From assembly GCF_020283565.1 (NCBI RefSeq), contig NC_060063.1, forward strand, positions 44,290,856-44,354,855: DNA of 64,000 nt. Reading direction: 5' to 3'. The position numbers were made by a program, and so were the translations under genes. Of the stretch, positions 10,679 through 20,544 are shown one piece after another (within the stretch, counting starts at the first letter, position 1; each line of letters starts with the position of its first letter). Under the pieces are notes generated by a model. It made no database searches. It saw only the letters and a list, made by a program, of their open reading frames with translations, and was not told the DNA's origin. The stretch comes from Trifolium pratense. Lineage: Eukaryota > Streptophyta > Magnoliopsida > Fabales > Fabaceae.

Positions 10679-11975
10679 TTGCAAGTGTGGTGTGCAGTTT
10701 TCTTTTCAATTTATTTAGTAATGCACGCTATTATGGGTAATGTTGAAACATCTGAAGATTTGGTAACAATTTTGTGTCTGTTGATGATAAAGATGTTTCT
10801 TGTGGTGAGAAAGTGTTTGTTAGTAGAAGTTATGTGGTGTTCTCCCCTGCTGTATTTAACAAATTCTAAGGAAGGAGATGGAAAAGAAGAAGATGTTACT
10901 ATTGGTGATGATATTGACTTTATGTTGGAACATGTCAAGAAGAGTGTTCCTGAGAAAGATGCTACACATGATGCTACAACATCTGCAGCACAGGAAAATT
11001 TGGATAACATCGTGATACCCGAGTCTCCAGACGATGTTATTGTTCCTGACAAAGAAAAGGGTTCTGAAGCAACTACTACTGATAATGTTTTTGTTCATGA
11101 TATCTATGTGATCCCTTATGTTGATGATAGTGGTAAAACTATGTTTGTTCCTTTGAATGTTGATGAATCTGCTGAGAAAGATTCAAATGTTATTTATGTG
11201 GACAATCTCAACCTTACTGAGAGGACTCCTGCTTCTAGTACTAGGAGGTTAAGGAGCAATGCTGGTAAAGGTGTAGCTGTTTCTAATGTTCCTGTCAAGA
11301 CTGCCAAGGAAAAGAAAATCTATGGTCTTAAAAGATAGTGGAGTAAGATTACTAGGCCCTCTGAGCCAAAGAAGAAGCTTTTGAGGAGGAAGATTATTTC
11401 CTCTAGTGATTCAGAGTTTGAGGAAGACCAACATGCTACTACATCGCCTGCAGTATCCTCAAAGAAGTCTGTGAAGAAAAAGAGGATCCCTCAAGATGTA
11501 TCCCCTGTACCCATTGACAACATTTCCTTTCATCGTTTTTGAAAATGTTGACAGGTGGAAATTTTTGATAAAAAGAAGGCATGTTGCGGAAAGGAATTTA
11601 AGTGAAGATTTTTTACAATGCCAAAAGCTTATTGATTTGATTAATGCAGCTGGATTGATGAAAACTGCAACTGGGCTCCAACTACTCATTCCAATACTGT
11701 GGCTACAGGTTTGGCTCGGTTTATAAATGATGTAGGGACCAGATCACCTCTTGACCTTGGTTTCCATATTCTTGATGAAACTGTTCTGCATGGTAAGTCA
11801 TGTGCTGTGCAAATGCCTATAGTTTTCCCTACACTGATGTGTGATTTTATTCTAGCTCAACATCCTGGTGTGTCTAGTAAGAGAGGTTGTGATTTGTCTT
11901 TTGATTTTAAACTGTTTGAGGGTACACATGCTGTAGACTGTGCTGCATCATCTGTCAACCAGTCAAACTGATGTT
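10673..11975 (+). pseudogene. env-like region of element 1, interrupted
   Basis: In frame with pol, 222 codons are open from 10673 to a TAG at 11336-11338. Past that stop the same frame runs on (basic segment KKKLLRRK, an acidic serine patch, then PIDNISFH) to a TGA near 11540. Matching sequence continues in other frames: ENVDRWKFLIKRR at about 11540-11575 and NAAGLMKTAT at about 11645, then FINDVGTRSPLDLGFHILDE to about 11970. The segment with ENV-x-RWKF is the plant-transposon protein domain found in the env-like part of SIRE elements. So the region has one nonsense codon and at least two frame shifts. Its function is unknown even in intact elements; no secretion signal is clear, though there are hydrophobic stretches in the first 60 codons. 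Confidence 0.7.
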
Positions 11976-12504
11976 TTGCCTAGGAAGCAAATGACTGTTG
12001 ACCTCAAGGTGTTTTTTCAATGTCAATCCTGGTGTTCTTAATGATATTGCAGGTGGTGATACTGAGGTAGAGGAGGAGGACTCTGACGCAAGTCCTTCTA
12101 TGTGACCTGCTTATGCTTTATTTGCATGTCCTTTTGGATTTTAATTTGTTGGGCTACGCCCTGATGCTCTCTGGATTGTAACATGCATAATCCATGTCTT
12201 TGGGTCCGATACTCCAAGTTTTCTATGCCCTGATGGTTTGTATATGCACTTTATGAGTTTCTACGCTATGATTCTCTCTGCACTCTATGTTCTCTATGAT
12301 CTGATAACTCTGTGGAAATATGTATTTTGCTCCTACTATGTGATACTGACTTTATTTGTCAGAATTTATGGCTAAAAAGGGGGAGTAATATGTTGTGCAT
12401 GATGTGATGCATAATGTTATAGCATCTAGTATGGCATGTCTGTTCTATGTGATATGCAAGTTTTGAGGGGGAGTGAAGTTTATGCATATATTGAGGGGGA
12501 GTAG

Positions 12505-12643
12505 GTAGAATTTATTTTTCTACTACTTATGGTATGCATGCTTATATAGGAATTTATTTTTCCTATTCTCTGTGGCGTTGCTTAAATTTTAAGGAGTTTA
12601 TTTCTCCGATCTTGAATCCACTATGTGAGAGTTTATTTCTCTC
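12505..12643 (+). other. array of four small hairpins with TTTATTT loop, element 1
   Basis: Four inverted repeats with 4-7 bp arms around the same 7-base loop TTTATTT: GTAGAA/TTCTAC (12505-12523), ATAGGAA/TTCCTAT (12546-12566), GGAG/CTCC (12593-12607), GAGAG/CTCTC (12627-12643). Arms differ in sequence but each pair is complementary. Element 2 has the same kind of array. Confidence 0.75.
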
Positions 12644-12731
12644 TATCTGTACTTTGAGGCTAAGATGTGTTATGTTCCGCTGTTGCATGCCTCTGATGCT
12701 TACGTGCTAGTTATCTTTTCATCTGATGAAT

Positions 12732-12848
12732 TCCTTTACTTTCTTTCCTAGTTGTGTGCGTATGTTGACTCGAAGGAAAGTTTAAATAGCTTAGCATCGT
12801 TCTACTTTCTTTCCTAGTTGTGTGCTCATGTTGACTCGAAGGAAAGTC
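12732..12848 (+). repeat. tandem 70-bp repeat with long-range stem, element 1
   Basis: A unit starting CTACTTTCTTTCCTAGTTGT and ending TGTTGACTCGAAGGAAAGT occurs twice in a row (about 12732 and 12802). Each copy can pair CTTTCCT with AGGAAAG. One copy is conserved in element 2 at about 62177-62219, the same distance class from the polypurine tract. Confidence 0.75.
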
Positions 12849-12901
12849 TAGACTGTATCTCTCTATGCACAGGTCCAAGGTTGTTTTAGCCAAAATTTGC
12901 C

Positions 12902-12912
12902 AAAGGGGGAGA
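12902..12912 (+). other. polypurine tract, element 1
   Basis: AAAGGGGGAGA ends one base before the 3' LTR and would prime plus-strand DNA synthesis. Confidence 0.9.
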
Positions 12913-12913
12913 T

Positions 12914-13903
12914 TGTTGGTGTTTTGATTGGCTACATTTTGCAAAAGCCAACCAGCCAGATGCTGGACTGAGGTGCTGTAGCATTATAGTACAGCATCCT
13001 GATACTCTGTTTTTCGTGCAGAATTTTTATTTCAAATCTGAGTCAAGATTTGCTTCAATTATATATTCAGGCACGTGCGTCTGGGCAAAACGAGCCTTGC
13101 TCAGCAAGTTTTATTGAAGTCGGCTGAAGGAATGTTATTTAAAACAAAAATATAATTATATTATATTTTTGGCGTTTTTTTTGTTTGGTACAACATGAAA
13201 CAAACAAATTATATTTTTGAAATTAATTTAGGGTTGGGCCGCAATTCCTACAGCTGTACATGTCTGAAGACCTAACTTGGACATCAAGACAATTGAAGAC
13301 TATAAATATGTGAAGCCTCAAGCTATTATTCTCATGTATTCTAAACCGTGTTCTTTACAAAGTGTGAGTTTTTAGGGTTTAGAGTTTGTGTCTTTTGTCA
13401 GCCTTCTTGTATCAATTTGATGCAAGTTTAGGACTGTGTTTTGGTTGTTAATTGTAAGCTACTCCTAAGCTTTTAAGCACGGAGGTAGTGTGTGTGATTC
13501 ACTCATAAGCTTTTAAGCAAGAGTGTGTTGTAGTTTCTAGGAGAGTGTCTCCATCCTGATTATTATTATTGACAGCAACATGGTACGTGTTGTTAGAGGG
13601 AATTTGGGACGGGGTCTCATTATCTAAGAGGTTCTTAGGTAGGATTGCACGGGTAGTGTCTAGGTGATAAGTCAAGTACCGGGTGTTGGTCGAGGGCTTT
13701 GAACTAGAGCTATTATAGTGGATTCATTCCTGGATTGGTATCCCCCAGAGTAGGTGATGTTGCACTGAACTGGGTTAACAACTATCTGTCTTATTTATTA
13801 TTCTGCAATTTATTTATTTATTTCCTGTGTTCTGCGACTGTCTTGCTGCAACGTATGCTATAGCATCTTGTGCAGCATTGTGTTCACTGCGTGCCAGATT
13901 TCA
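12914..13903 (+). repeat. 3' LTR of element 1
   Basis: 990 bp, matching the 5' LTR except for one T-run length change near 13175, A/G at about 13588 and C/T at about 13759. TATA box at 13301-13308. Confidence 0.93.
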
Positions 13904-14033
13904 GAAGCAAATTGGAAATTCAGGCATTCAGCAATTTATCCACTAACTGAGCTTTCTCCGCATTTCTTACTAGCGGAACTATTTCTTACTTCATCTGCTT
14001 ATAGCCAGAAATTGCATAAGGAAATTATAATAC

Positions 14034-14125
14034 CTCACCAGACATCAAAAGATTCAGAACCTCTAGAACAACATTTGGGTTTTGGGTCTGCACTTGATGC
14101 AATGCAATCTGCATGAGTTCATAAC
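14034..14125 (-). pseudogene. internal exon of the M1-family aminopeptidase relic
   Basis: On the minus strand, bounded by an acceptor (TCTAATATTTAG) and a donor (GAG|GTATTA), a 92-base exon reads YELMQIALHQVQTQNPNVVL followed by EVLNLLMSGE. This resembles the A-x-x-x-x-x-PNIVLEVLNFLLSSE segment of plant M1 aminopeptidases, upstream of the exon at 5072-5254. Element 1 lies in the intron between the two. No upstream exons are seen beyond 14126, where a solo LTR and Mutator-like elements begin. Confidence 0.5.
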
Positions 14126-14279
14126 CTAAATATTAGAAGAGAAAGAAAATTCCTTTAATTTTTGTTTTAATTCATGACCGGGCCAAAATTTTTTACCATA
14201 TCAATGATTGAACAATTTATTACAATTTTGTTGGCCAAAAATCAAATTGTTTGTATATTTTCAAATTCCCCCATAAAGC

Positions 14280-14797
14280 TGTTGGCGCAGCAAGAAGCAC
14301 TCACACACACACTTGAATCACAGCAGGCTTGCAAAACACACACACTCTGCACAGGCTCAGGCTTGCCAATGAGCACAGTTGCAGATTCACAACTTTTGCA
14401 AGCTTGATCAAATTGAATGGAAAAGAATGAAGAAGAATTGATGATATGAATGTGTTGAAGAAGATGATAAAATGTAGAGAAAAAGAGAGTTTTTATTCAT
14501 CCACTTGGGGCACAAAAGAAAGGGTTACATACACTAATTGATGCATCTAGTGCATTTATACTTTGCTTGACACACCAAGCAATTACAATCAAAAATTAAA
14601 ACTAACCCCTAACAAACTCTCTAACTAACTCTAGAGACACTTCTAACTAACCACAATAGTTTGTTAGCTTAACTAACTAACAAACTAACCAATTACATGC
14701 CACTTAAGCTATTGGTTGTAACAAACTTATGGTTACTTACTCAACAAGTAACAACTTAGAGATATGAATTATACAATGAATTTCACAAAATTCAACA
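14280..14797 (-). mobile_element. solo LTR with 5-bp target duplication
   Basis: 518 bp with ends TGTTGG...CAACA, flanked on both sides by AAAGC (14275-14279 and 14798-14802). Read on the minus strand it has a TATA box (GTATAAATG, about 14552-14560) and an AATAAA-like signal farther on (about 14490). No internal region is present, so this is the product of LTR-LTR recombination. The open frame 14174-14407 partly inside it is not a gene. Confidence 0.88.
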
Positions 14798-14848
14798 AAA
14801 GCTATCATTAGATGATGTAAAGCTAACACCCAGACAAAACAAAATAAA

Positions 14849-16189
14849 GGTAAATATGTTTTTGGTCCCTAAGTTTCACAGAATTTTTGTTTTAATCTCT
14901 GAAATTTGTTTTCACATTTTTTGGTCCCTGAAATTTCATCACTCGATGTTTTAAGTCCCTGCCGTCCACATGGGTTTTAACGGAGGATGATGTGGAAGTG
15001 ACGTGACACTGTCACGTGTATTTTTTTTGGGTTTGCCACGTCGCCTATCAGTTTTTTTTTTAAAATTTTTTTGTCGGTTTTTTTTTTTCAATTTTTTTTT
15101 CCAGATTTTTTTTTGCAACCTCATTCCCAATTAAAAAAAATAGTTTGTTAAAAATTTGTTTTTTTGTTTGTTAATGTTAATAATTAAATTAAAGGCTTAA
15201 ATATGCAAAAGGTCCCTGCACTTACGGGTCATTTGAGTTTTAGTCCCTGCATTTTAAAATGCTTTCATTTTGCCACTGCACTTTCATTTTACTTTAAAAA
15301 TGGTCCCTAAACCCATTTTTTGTTGAAGTGACACATTTTTTTATGATGTGTCAATTTTATTTTACTTTTAAAAAATTACTTATTTAAGGGTATTTTGATC
15401 GATTCACTGCAAAATTAAATTAGTCATCAACTCTAAAGTCCAGTCAAAAGTGACATATCAGCAAAAATGTGTCATTTCAACAACAAAAAAAAGGTCTGGG
15501 GACCATTTTTAAAGTAAAATGAAAGTACAGTGGCAAAATGAAATATTTTTAAAATACAGGGATTAAAACTCAAATGACTCGTAAGTGCAGGGACCTTATG
15601 CATATTTAACCCTAAATTAAATTTATAGTTAAATATAGTTTTTTTAGTTTCATTCTCTCCACTAATCTGCATTGTTTTTTTTTATAGTTAAATTAAATTA
15701 AATTTATTTTTTAGTAAAAATAGGTGTTAAGTCAGTTAAAATTTTAACAACCAGGACTAAAAGTATTAATGAAAAAAATGTAGGATATTTTTTCACCGTA
15801 AAAAAAATATAGGAATTATTCTTGACTATAGGATAAAATGTAGGGACTAAAAACGTATTTAACCTATTTAATTATTAACATTAAAAACATAAATTTTTAA
15901 CAAACTAATTTTTCTTTTTTTTTTAATTGGGAATGAGGTTGCGGAAAAAAAAAATTAATTTTTTTTATATAAAAAAACTGATTGGTGATGTGGCAAGACA
16001 AAAAAATAATAAAAATTACACGTGGCAGTGCCACATCACTGTCATGTCATCCTATGTTAAACTCATGTGGACGACAGAGACTAAAAACATTGAGTGATGA
16101 AACTTCAGGGACTAAAAAGTGTGAAAACAAACTTCAGGGACTAAAACAAAAATTTTGTGAAACTATAGGGACCAAAAACATATTTAAGC
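14849..16189. mobile_element. Mutator-like foldback element with long terminal inverted repeats
   Basis: Arms of about 335 bp (14849-15185 and about 15855-16189) are inverted copies: GTAAATATGTTTTTGGTCCC on the left and its complement on the right, then matching blocks including GACGTGACACTG/CAGTGCCACATC and CAACCTCATTCCCAATT/AATTGGGAATGAGGTTG. No transposase is seen. A flanking duplication is not clear, so the Mutator call rests on TIR form. Other elements are nested in the middle. Confidence 0.7.
15194..15612. mobile_element. nested Mutator-like MITE with 9-bp target duplication
   Basis: 419 bp, almost fully palindromic; terminal inverted repeats begin GGCTTAAATATGCAAAAGGTC on the left and GGGTTAAATATGCATAAGGTC read from the right. 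Flanked by TAAATTAAA on both sides (15185-15193 and 15613-15621). A 9-bp duplication is the Mutator signature. It sits inside the element at 14849-16189. A third related end (GGGACTAAAAACGTATTTAAC) lies at about 15843-15863. Confidence 0.82.
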
Positions 16190-16888
16190 AAGAAAATATC
16201 TTACTACACTTCACAACCACCCACATAAAAAGAAGATTTTTTTTTACAAACAAAAACAACGATATTCATTCATTCAAATTGGTAGATATTACATCAATCA
16301 AAATCATTACATATTCAAAATGGCTAAAAACTAAAAAGGATGTATCTGCGAACAAGCTCACAACATCCGAGTTAATAGCATAAAACGGCTTTATATTTAA
16401 GCCTGCAATTGATATGACGAAATACAAGTGTCCGGAATAGTCATGCCTCCGGATCTGCAACGTTGAAAATGCTAGAGTCATTGAATCTGTATTGGATCTG
16501 GATCGAAGCAAATCTGAACAAAACAAACACCGTACAAAGACGGGACTCAAAACAAACATCGTACCAAGACGAGACGTCAAACAACACCGGACAAATAAAT
16601 CACAAAAATGAAAAACTTAAACGAACTACTCAAGAATATGTGAAAATCACTTATTTAAATAAAAATGTAATTAAAAAAGGATCAAGAGGGTGATTTTGGA
16701 TCAAAATTGATCCTAAATCACCCCTCCTTAATCGATGAACAAAAAGAAGAAACAAGAAAATTAGGTTTTCTCTTTCTCTATACTTGTTTTGACGGGTTGT
16801 TATTATAAAAAGAAGAATCTAAATTAATAAGATTCATACTTATTTGAATATGTCGACCCTAATTGGCATAAAAGACTTTTTATGCGAC
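16190..16888 (-). other. unclassified repeat, possibly a LINE 3' end
   Basis: No gene supported. The T-run at 16239-16249, preceded on the minus strand by a non-coding-looking stretch, could be the poly(A) tail of a minus-strand non-LTR element. The 104-codon minus frame at 16266-16580 has no recognised domain. A short inverted repeat (GATCAA...TTGATC) lies at about 16680-16730. Confidence 0.3.
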
Positions 16889-18395
16889 ACATAGGGCCAG
16901 TTTGTTTCAGCTTTAAAAAAATGGATTTTTTCTTTGTATTTTTTAAAATAGATTCTCCAATACTGTTTTTTAAAATATTACAAGTTTTATATTGGTTTTT
17001 TCTAAATTAAAACACCAATTTTGACATCATATAACATAAACACACATTATTGAAGATCAAAACATAGTCAAAATCACAAATTTTTTCAAAAAGTTGTATT
17101 TCAAAATTGATTTTTATGAAAATCTACTTGAAATAGCTTCAAAATTAAGTGATTTTTTCGAAATTTTTATATCCAATTTTTTTTTTCAATAAAATGATCA
17201 AATACCTAAAATAATATTTTAAGAATACCATGAAGGTGTGAAAACACAAGAAGGGGGGAGGGTTGAATTGTGTTTTGGCAAGTTAAAACTTTTTCAACTT
17301 CAAACACAAGTACTTAGCAGCGGATAAATAAATCAAGCACACGAAGTAAGTAAAGGAGATAGAGAGAACAACACACAAAGAATTTATACTGGTTCCTCTC
17401 ACAAAACGAGAGTAGTCCAGTCCCCTTGCACTTCCAAGGGATTTCACTATAATCACACAAGATTACAAATGCTCAAGCACACAGCAAGAGACTTCTACAC
17501 AATGCTCAAGCACACAGACTTCTCAAACTTAAGAATGTAAATAAAGTTTGTTGAGTGTAATACAATACTCTTAAAGAACCTTAAAGATAAAATACAATGA
17601 GTACACAAAGACTTCAAAGTATTTTGAGTAAGAATGAAATTCTTGGTTCAAAGGTTGAGAGTTTGTATAGTAAGATTGATAGCTTGTACGTGCGTGTGTT
17701 GTATATAATGCAATCCACTTCTTCTAGTATTTATATTAATGAGAAAAGAGTCATTGCACATGACCATTGATGAAGATAAGCTTGTCTTCTTGCATATGTC
17801 TTAATGCAGATTGGATGTTACTAAAACAGAGTAAGAGTTTTAGTAACTTTGACCTGGTGCAGAGAAGACTTTCCTTATTAAGCTAAGAAACCAGACAAGT
17901 CACGTTTTCTCCTAGAGACTAAGAAAAATGTAAGATGATGTTCTGATCATCTTGAGAGGTCGTTTTCTTCATTGGTAAAAGAGTTGACCTTCATGAACGA
18001 ATCTTCACGCAATCCAAGATTACATTAGAGTTTGACTGGCTTCTGAGATAACAAGTCCTGAGGTCTTCAACCTCTGATGGACATAGCTTCTGATGTCTAT
18101 ATCCTCTGAGTCATCAAGAAACTCTGAGAGTTCATCTTCTGGCATTGCTTCAGAACTTGGTTGTACGTTAGTTCTACACACTTAAAATAAATTTTGAGTA
18201 TCTTCAATTGTACATTTAATACTTTGTTATCATCAAAACCTTAATAGATTTAGGGGGAACAATTTTAAATCGATTTTCTTCCAACATACCATTCAAACAA
18301 AATTTTAATTTGAAGCTTTTTTTTTAAATAATTTTTTTTACACAAAATTATATTACACTATAAGAATATATTTTTAAAAAATCTTATAACAAACA
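16889..18395. mobile_element. MITE copy A, split by a solo LTR
   Basis: Begins GGGCCAGTTTGTTTCAGCTTT and ends AACAAACATGCTC. It is interrupted between 17230 and 18292. The joined parts match, in inverse orientation, the uninterrupted copy at 38309-38770 (shared blocks such as AAAATGATCAAATACCTAAA and GATCAAAACATAGTCAAAAT). Confidence 0.75.
17231..18286 (-). mobile_element. solo LTR inside MITE copy A
   Basis: 1056 bp; on the minus strand it starts TGTTGGAAGAAAATCG and ends CACCTTCA. The target duplication TACCA is exact (17226-17230 and 18287-18291). The sequence reads like a copia LTR (GTTTTGATGATAACAAAG near its start). Removing it rejoins MITE copy A in register with the intact copy at 38.3 kb. 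Confidence 0.88.
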
Positions 18396-18540
18396 TGCTC
18401 GTAATTCGACTGTTTTAGCTAAAATAGTTTTTTTTTTGGGTTAAACACGATTATTATGAGTAGCAATGAGGATTGTAAAATAGGAACGATTTAGTTGTGG
18501 AACGAACACAATGTTAATGCAATTCAGCTGGGCCAGCAAG

Positions 18541-19190
18541 CATTCAATGAGTGGCAGACTTGGTTCGATGTAACCAATCTGCAACAATCGCCGGAGCCGG
18601 TACCGCAACAGGCCTCCCGTTGGATGGTTTAAGTGCAACATTGATGCGACTTTCTTTGAAAACAAAAGGGTAAGAACCTCTGCACACTACTTGTGGAACA
18701 CCAATGGTTCTGTATGCCCATCCGATGGTACAATGTGCAAGTTTCTACCTTAGAAGGTGAATGTGAGATTATGCTTGATGCAGTTCAACTAACTAGGCAA
18801 CAAGAGTATACTTTTTTTTTTTTTAGTGTTTCACAAACGCTAGTAAACTTTATTGATTCTAATAGTGTATTGTGGAGGAAGAGGAGGAAGAAGAAAGACA
18901 TGTTACAACTTTTTTCCAATTTTTAATTTGAATCATTGGATTCTTTTTTGCCACATGTCACGATCTGGACAAGAAACTGGAAGAAACTGGAGGACATGCT
19001 AATGGAGCAGATCTGAACTCAGGTGGTTTATCATGTTTTTCTAACTTTGAGGTTATAGGTTATGTTTGTTAGACGACAAGTGAATATGGTTACTCATTCT
19101 TTAGCAAGTGCAACTATTTCTTGGACTAGTCACCATGTGTTTTGAGATTTCTCCGTCTTCTATTGATTACATGTTTATTAAATAATGAAA
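18541..19190 (+). pseudogene. LINE-type RNase H domain, degenerate
   Basis: Across several frames the plus strand encodes PPVGWFKCNIDATFF (start of the RVT_3 RNase H domain), and farther on MVTHSLASATISWTSHHVF, the usual C-terminal helix region. Frame shifts and stops separate the blocks, and T-runs are inserted. This is a relic of a non-LTR retrotransposon or a derived RNase H-like gene. Confidence 0.65.
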
Positions 19191-20500
19191 TAAATTAAGT
19201 TTGTTTATTTTTTTTTAAAAAAAAGAGTATTAGTCTCATCTATTTAGAAAGAAAAAAAAAGTATAGTCTAACCGACGTAAAATTGACATAACCACTAATA
19301 TATTGAAGCATCTTGTCGGGTGCGGGTTGAATCTCGGGTCAACATTTGTGAAAAATTGGTCATAAACAGTTGCATGGGGTGGGTGCGAGTCTCTAAAAAT
19401 CTATCTCTTAGTAATTGAAATAGACTGAACAATCATTAAGATGTAAATTATTATTTTTTCTTCAGTTTCGACCGCATCTTATAGTCTTCGCTTTGTTATT
19501 TTTATTCATTTTTTTATAGAGAGAAAAATATTATATTTTACAAGCTTGTAATATGTAGATGAAAGATGAAAGAGATGTAAAAAATACTCTAATATTTTAG
19601 ATATATTTTAATTTCTAATCTCATCTACTTGATATATTATTCTATTTGGATCTACAAATTTGGGGAAATGGATTGTCTCTAGTGAGAATTTCACATGAGA
19701 CAATCCAGTGTTGCCATTGAAGTGCTTTTTGTATTGATTGGATTGCTTGTAAAAAATTAATGGATGACCGAGATTTTACGGGAGAAAAATTTAATGGGAG
19801 AGTATTCCTGCCCACAAATTTGAAATAAATTAACCGCATCTCACCCTCTTATTTAGTTCTTTTATCCTTTAGTGTCTTGAGTAAAGGTATTGAATTATTT
19901 GAATAATAAGAATTTCTAAATAATGGAGTTTTAGATGTAACAAAGTTTTATCAATCATCCGCATGATCCGACACCCGAACAAACCGAAGATGTAAACAAT
20001 ATTGGACCCAAATTAAAGTGATTACAAATTTTACTTATTTGACAATTTTCGACCTAAAACTGGTCAACATTAAACTCTATTTTTTTCTTTTGACAGTAAC
20101 ATTAAACTCTATTGTAGACCAAAAAACTTATAAAAAAGATAATGTTTTAATAATCCTTCTTAATAAATATTGTATCTTGATTAGTCAAAAAAAAAATTGT
20201 ATGTTCATATCTTAAAAAATAAATAAATCATATCTTCATAAGATTTTTTTTATAAACTATCTTAATAAATTTATAATGATATATAAAACTTATTTATTTA
20301 TAAAATCTCAAAATTAAATCGATGTATGTATTCCACCCCCTAAACATGGTCAATTGAAGCTTTTGGTCTGGGAGAACCAAACCCGGTCCATATTTCAACT
20401 TACTTTTTCTTTATTCTTTTTCCTTTCCATATAGAAAATTTCAAAGCTTGGAAACACAAAACAAAACAGGCACCGCAACTTTGCGTGCCATCACTCGATT
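19191..20500. other. AT-rich intergenic region upstream of TIM23
   Basis: No gene is visible. Short open frames at 19642-19839 and 20018-20215 have no recognisable domain. The end of the region should hold the TIM23 promoter. Confidence 0.5.
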
Positions 20501-20505
20501 CCACG

Positions 20506-20520
20506 AAACCCTAACCCTAA
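20506..20520 (+). promoter_or_regulatory. telo-box in the TIM23 leader
   Basis: AAACCCTAACCCTAA, 25 bases before the ATG. Telo-boxes of the AAACCCTAA type are common in leaders of plant genes for translation and organelle biogenesis. Confidence 0.75.
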
Positions 20521-20544
20521 TTTTCATCTTCAAACCTCTCTCCC

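Larger units (their letters stand above)
5643..13903 (+). mobile_element. complete SIRE/Maximus-like Ty1/copia retrotransposon (element 1)
   Basis: The two LTRs (5643-6633 and 12914-13903) start TGTTGG and end TTTCA. The element is flanked by an exact 5-bp target duplication, GAAGC (5638-5642 and 13904-13908). It has a primer-binding site right after the 5' LTR, a polypurine tract right before the 3' LTR, one long gag-pol frame, a downstream env-like region and a long 3' non-coding tail: the SIRE/Maximus layout. Reverse transcriptase is missing because of an in-frame internal deletion, so the copy cannot be autonomous. The LTRs differ by about 2 substitutions and one T-run indel, so insertion was recent. 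It lies inside the M1 aminopeptidase relic, between exons. Confidence 0.93.

Noticed and set aside
13868..14116. Plus-strand 82-codon frame at the element 1 border
   Set aside because: It starts inside the 3' LTR and is antisense to the aminopeptidase-like exon.
14849..16189. Exact 9-bp target duplication for the outer Mutator-like element
   Set aside because: Flanking sequences (AAAATAAAG and AAGAAAATA) are similar only in A-richness; not convincing.
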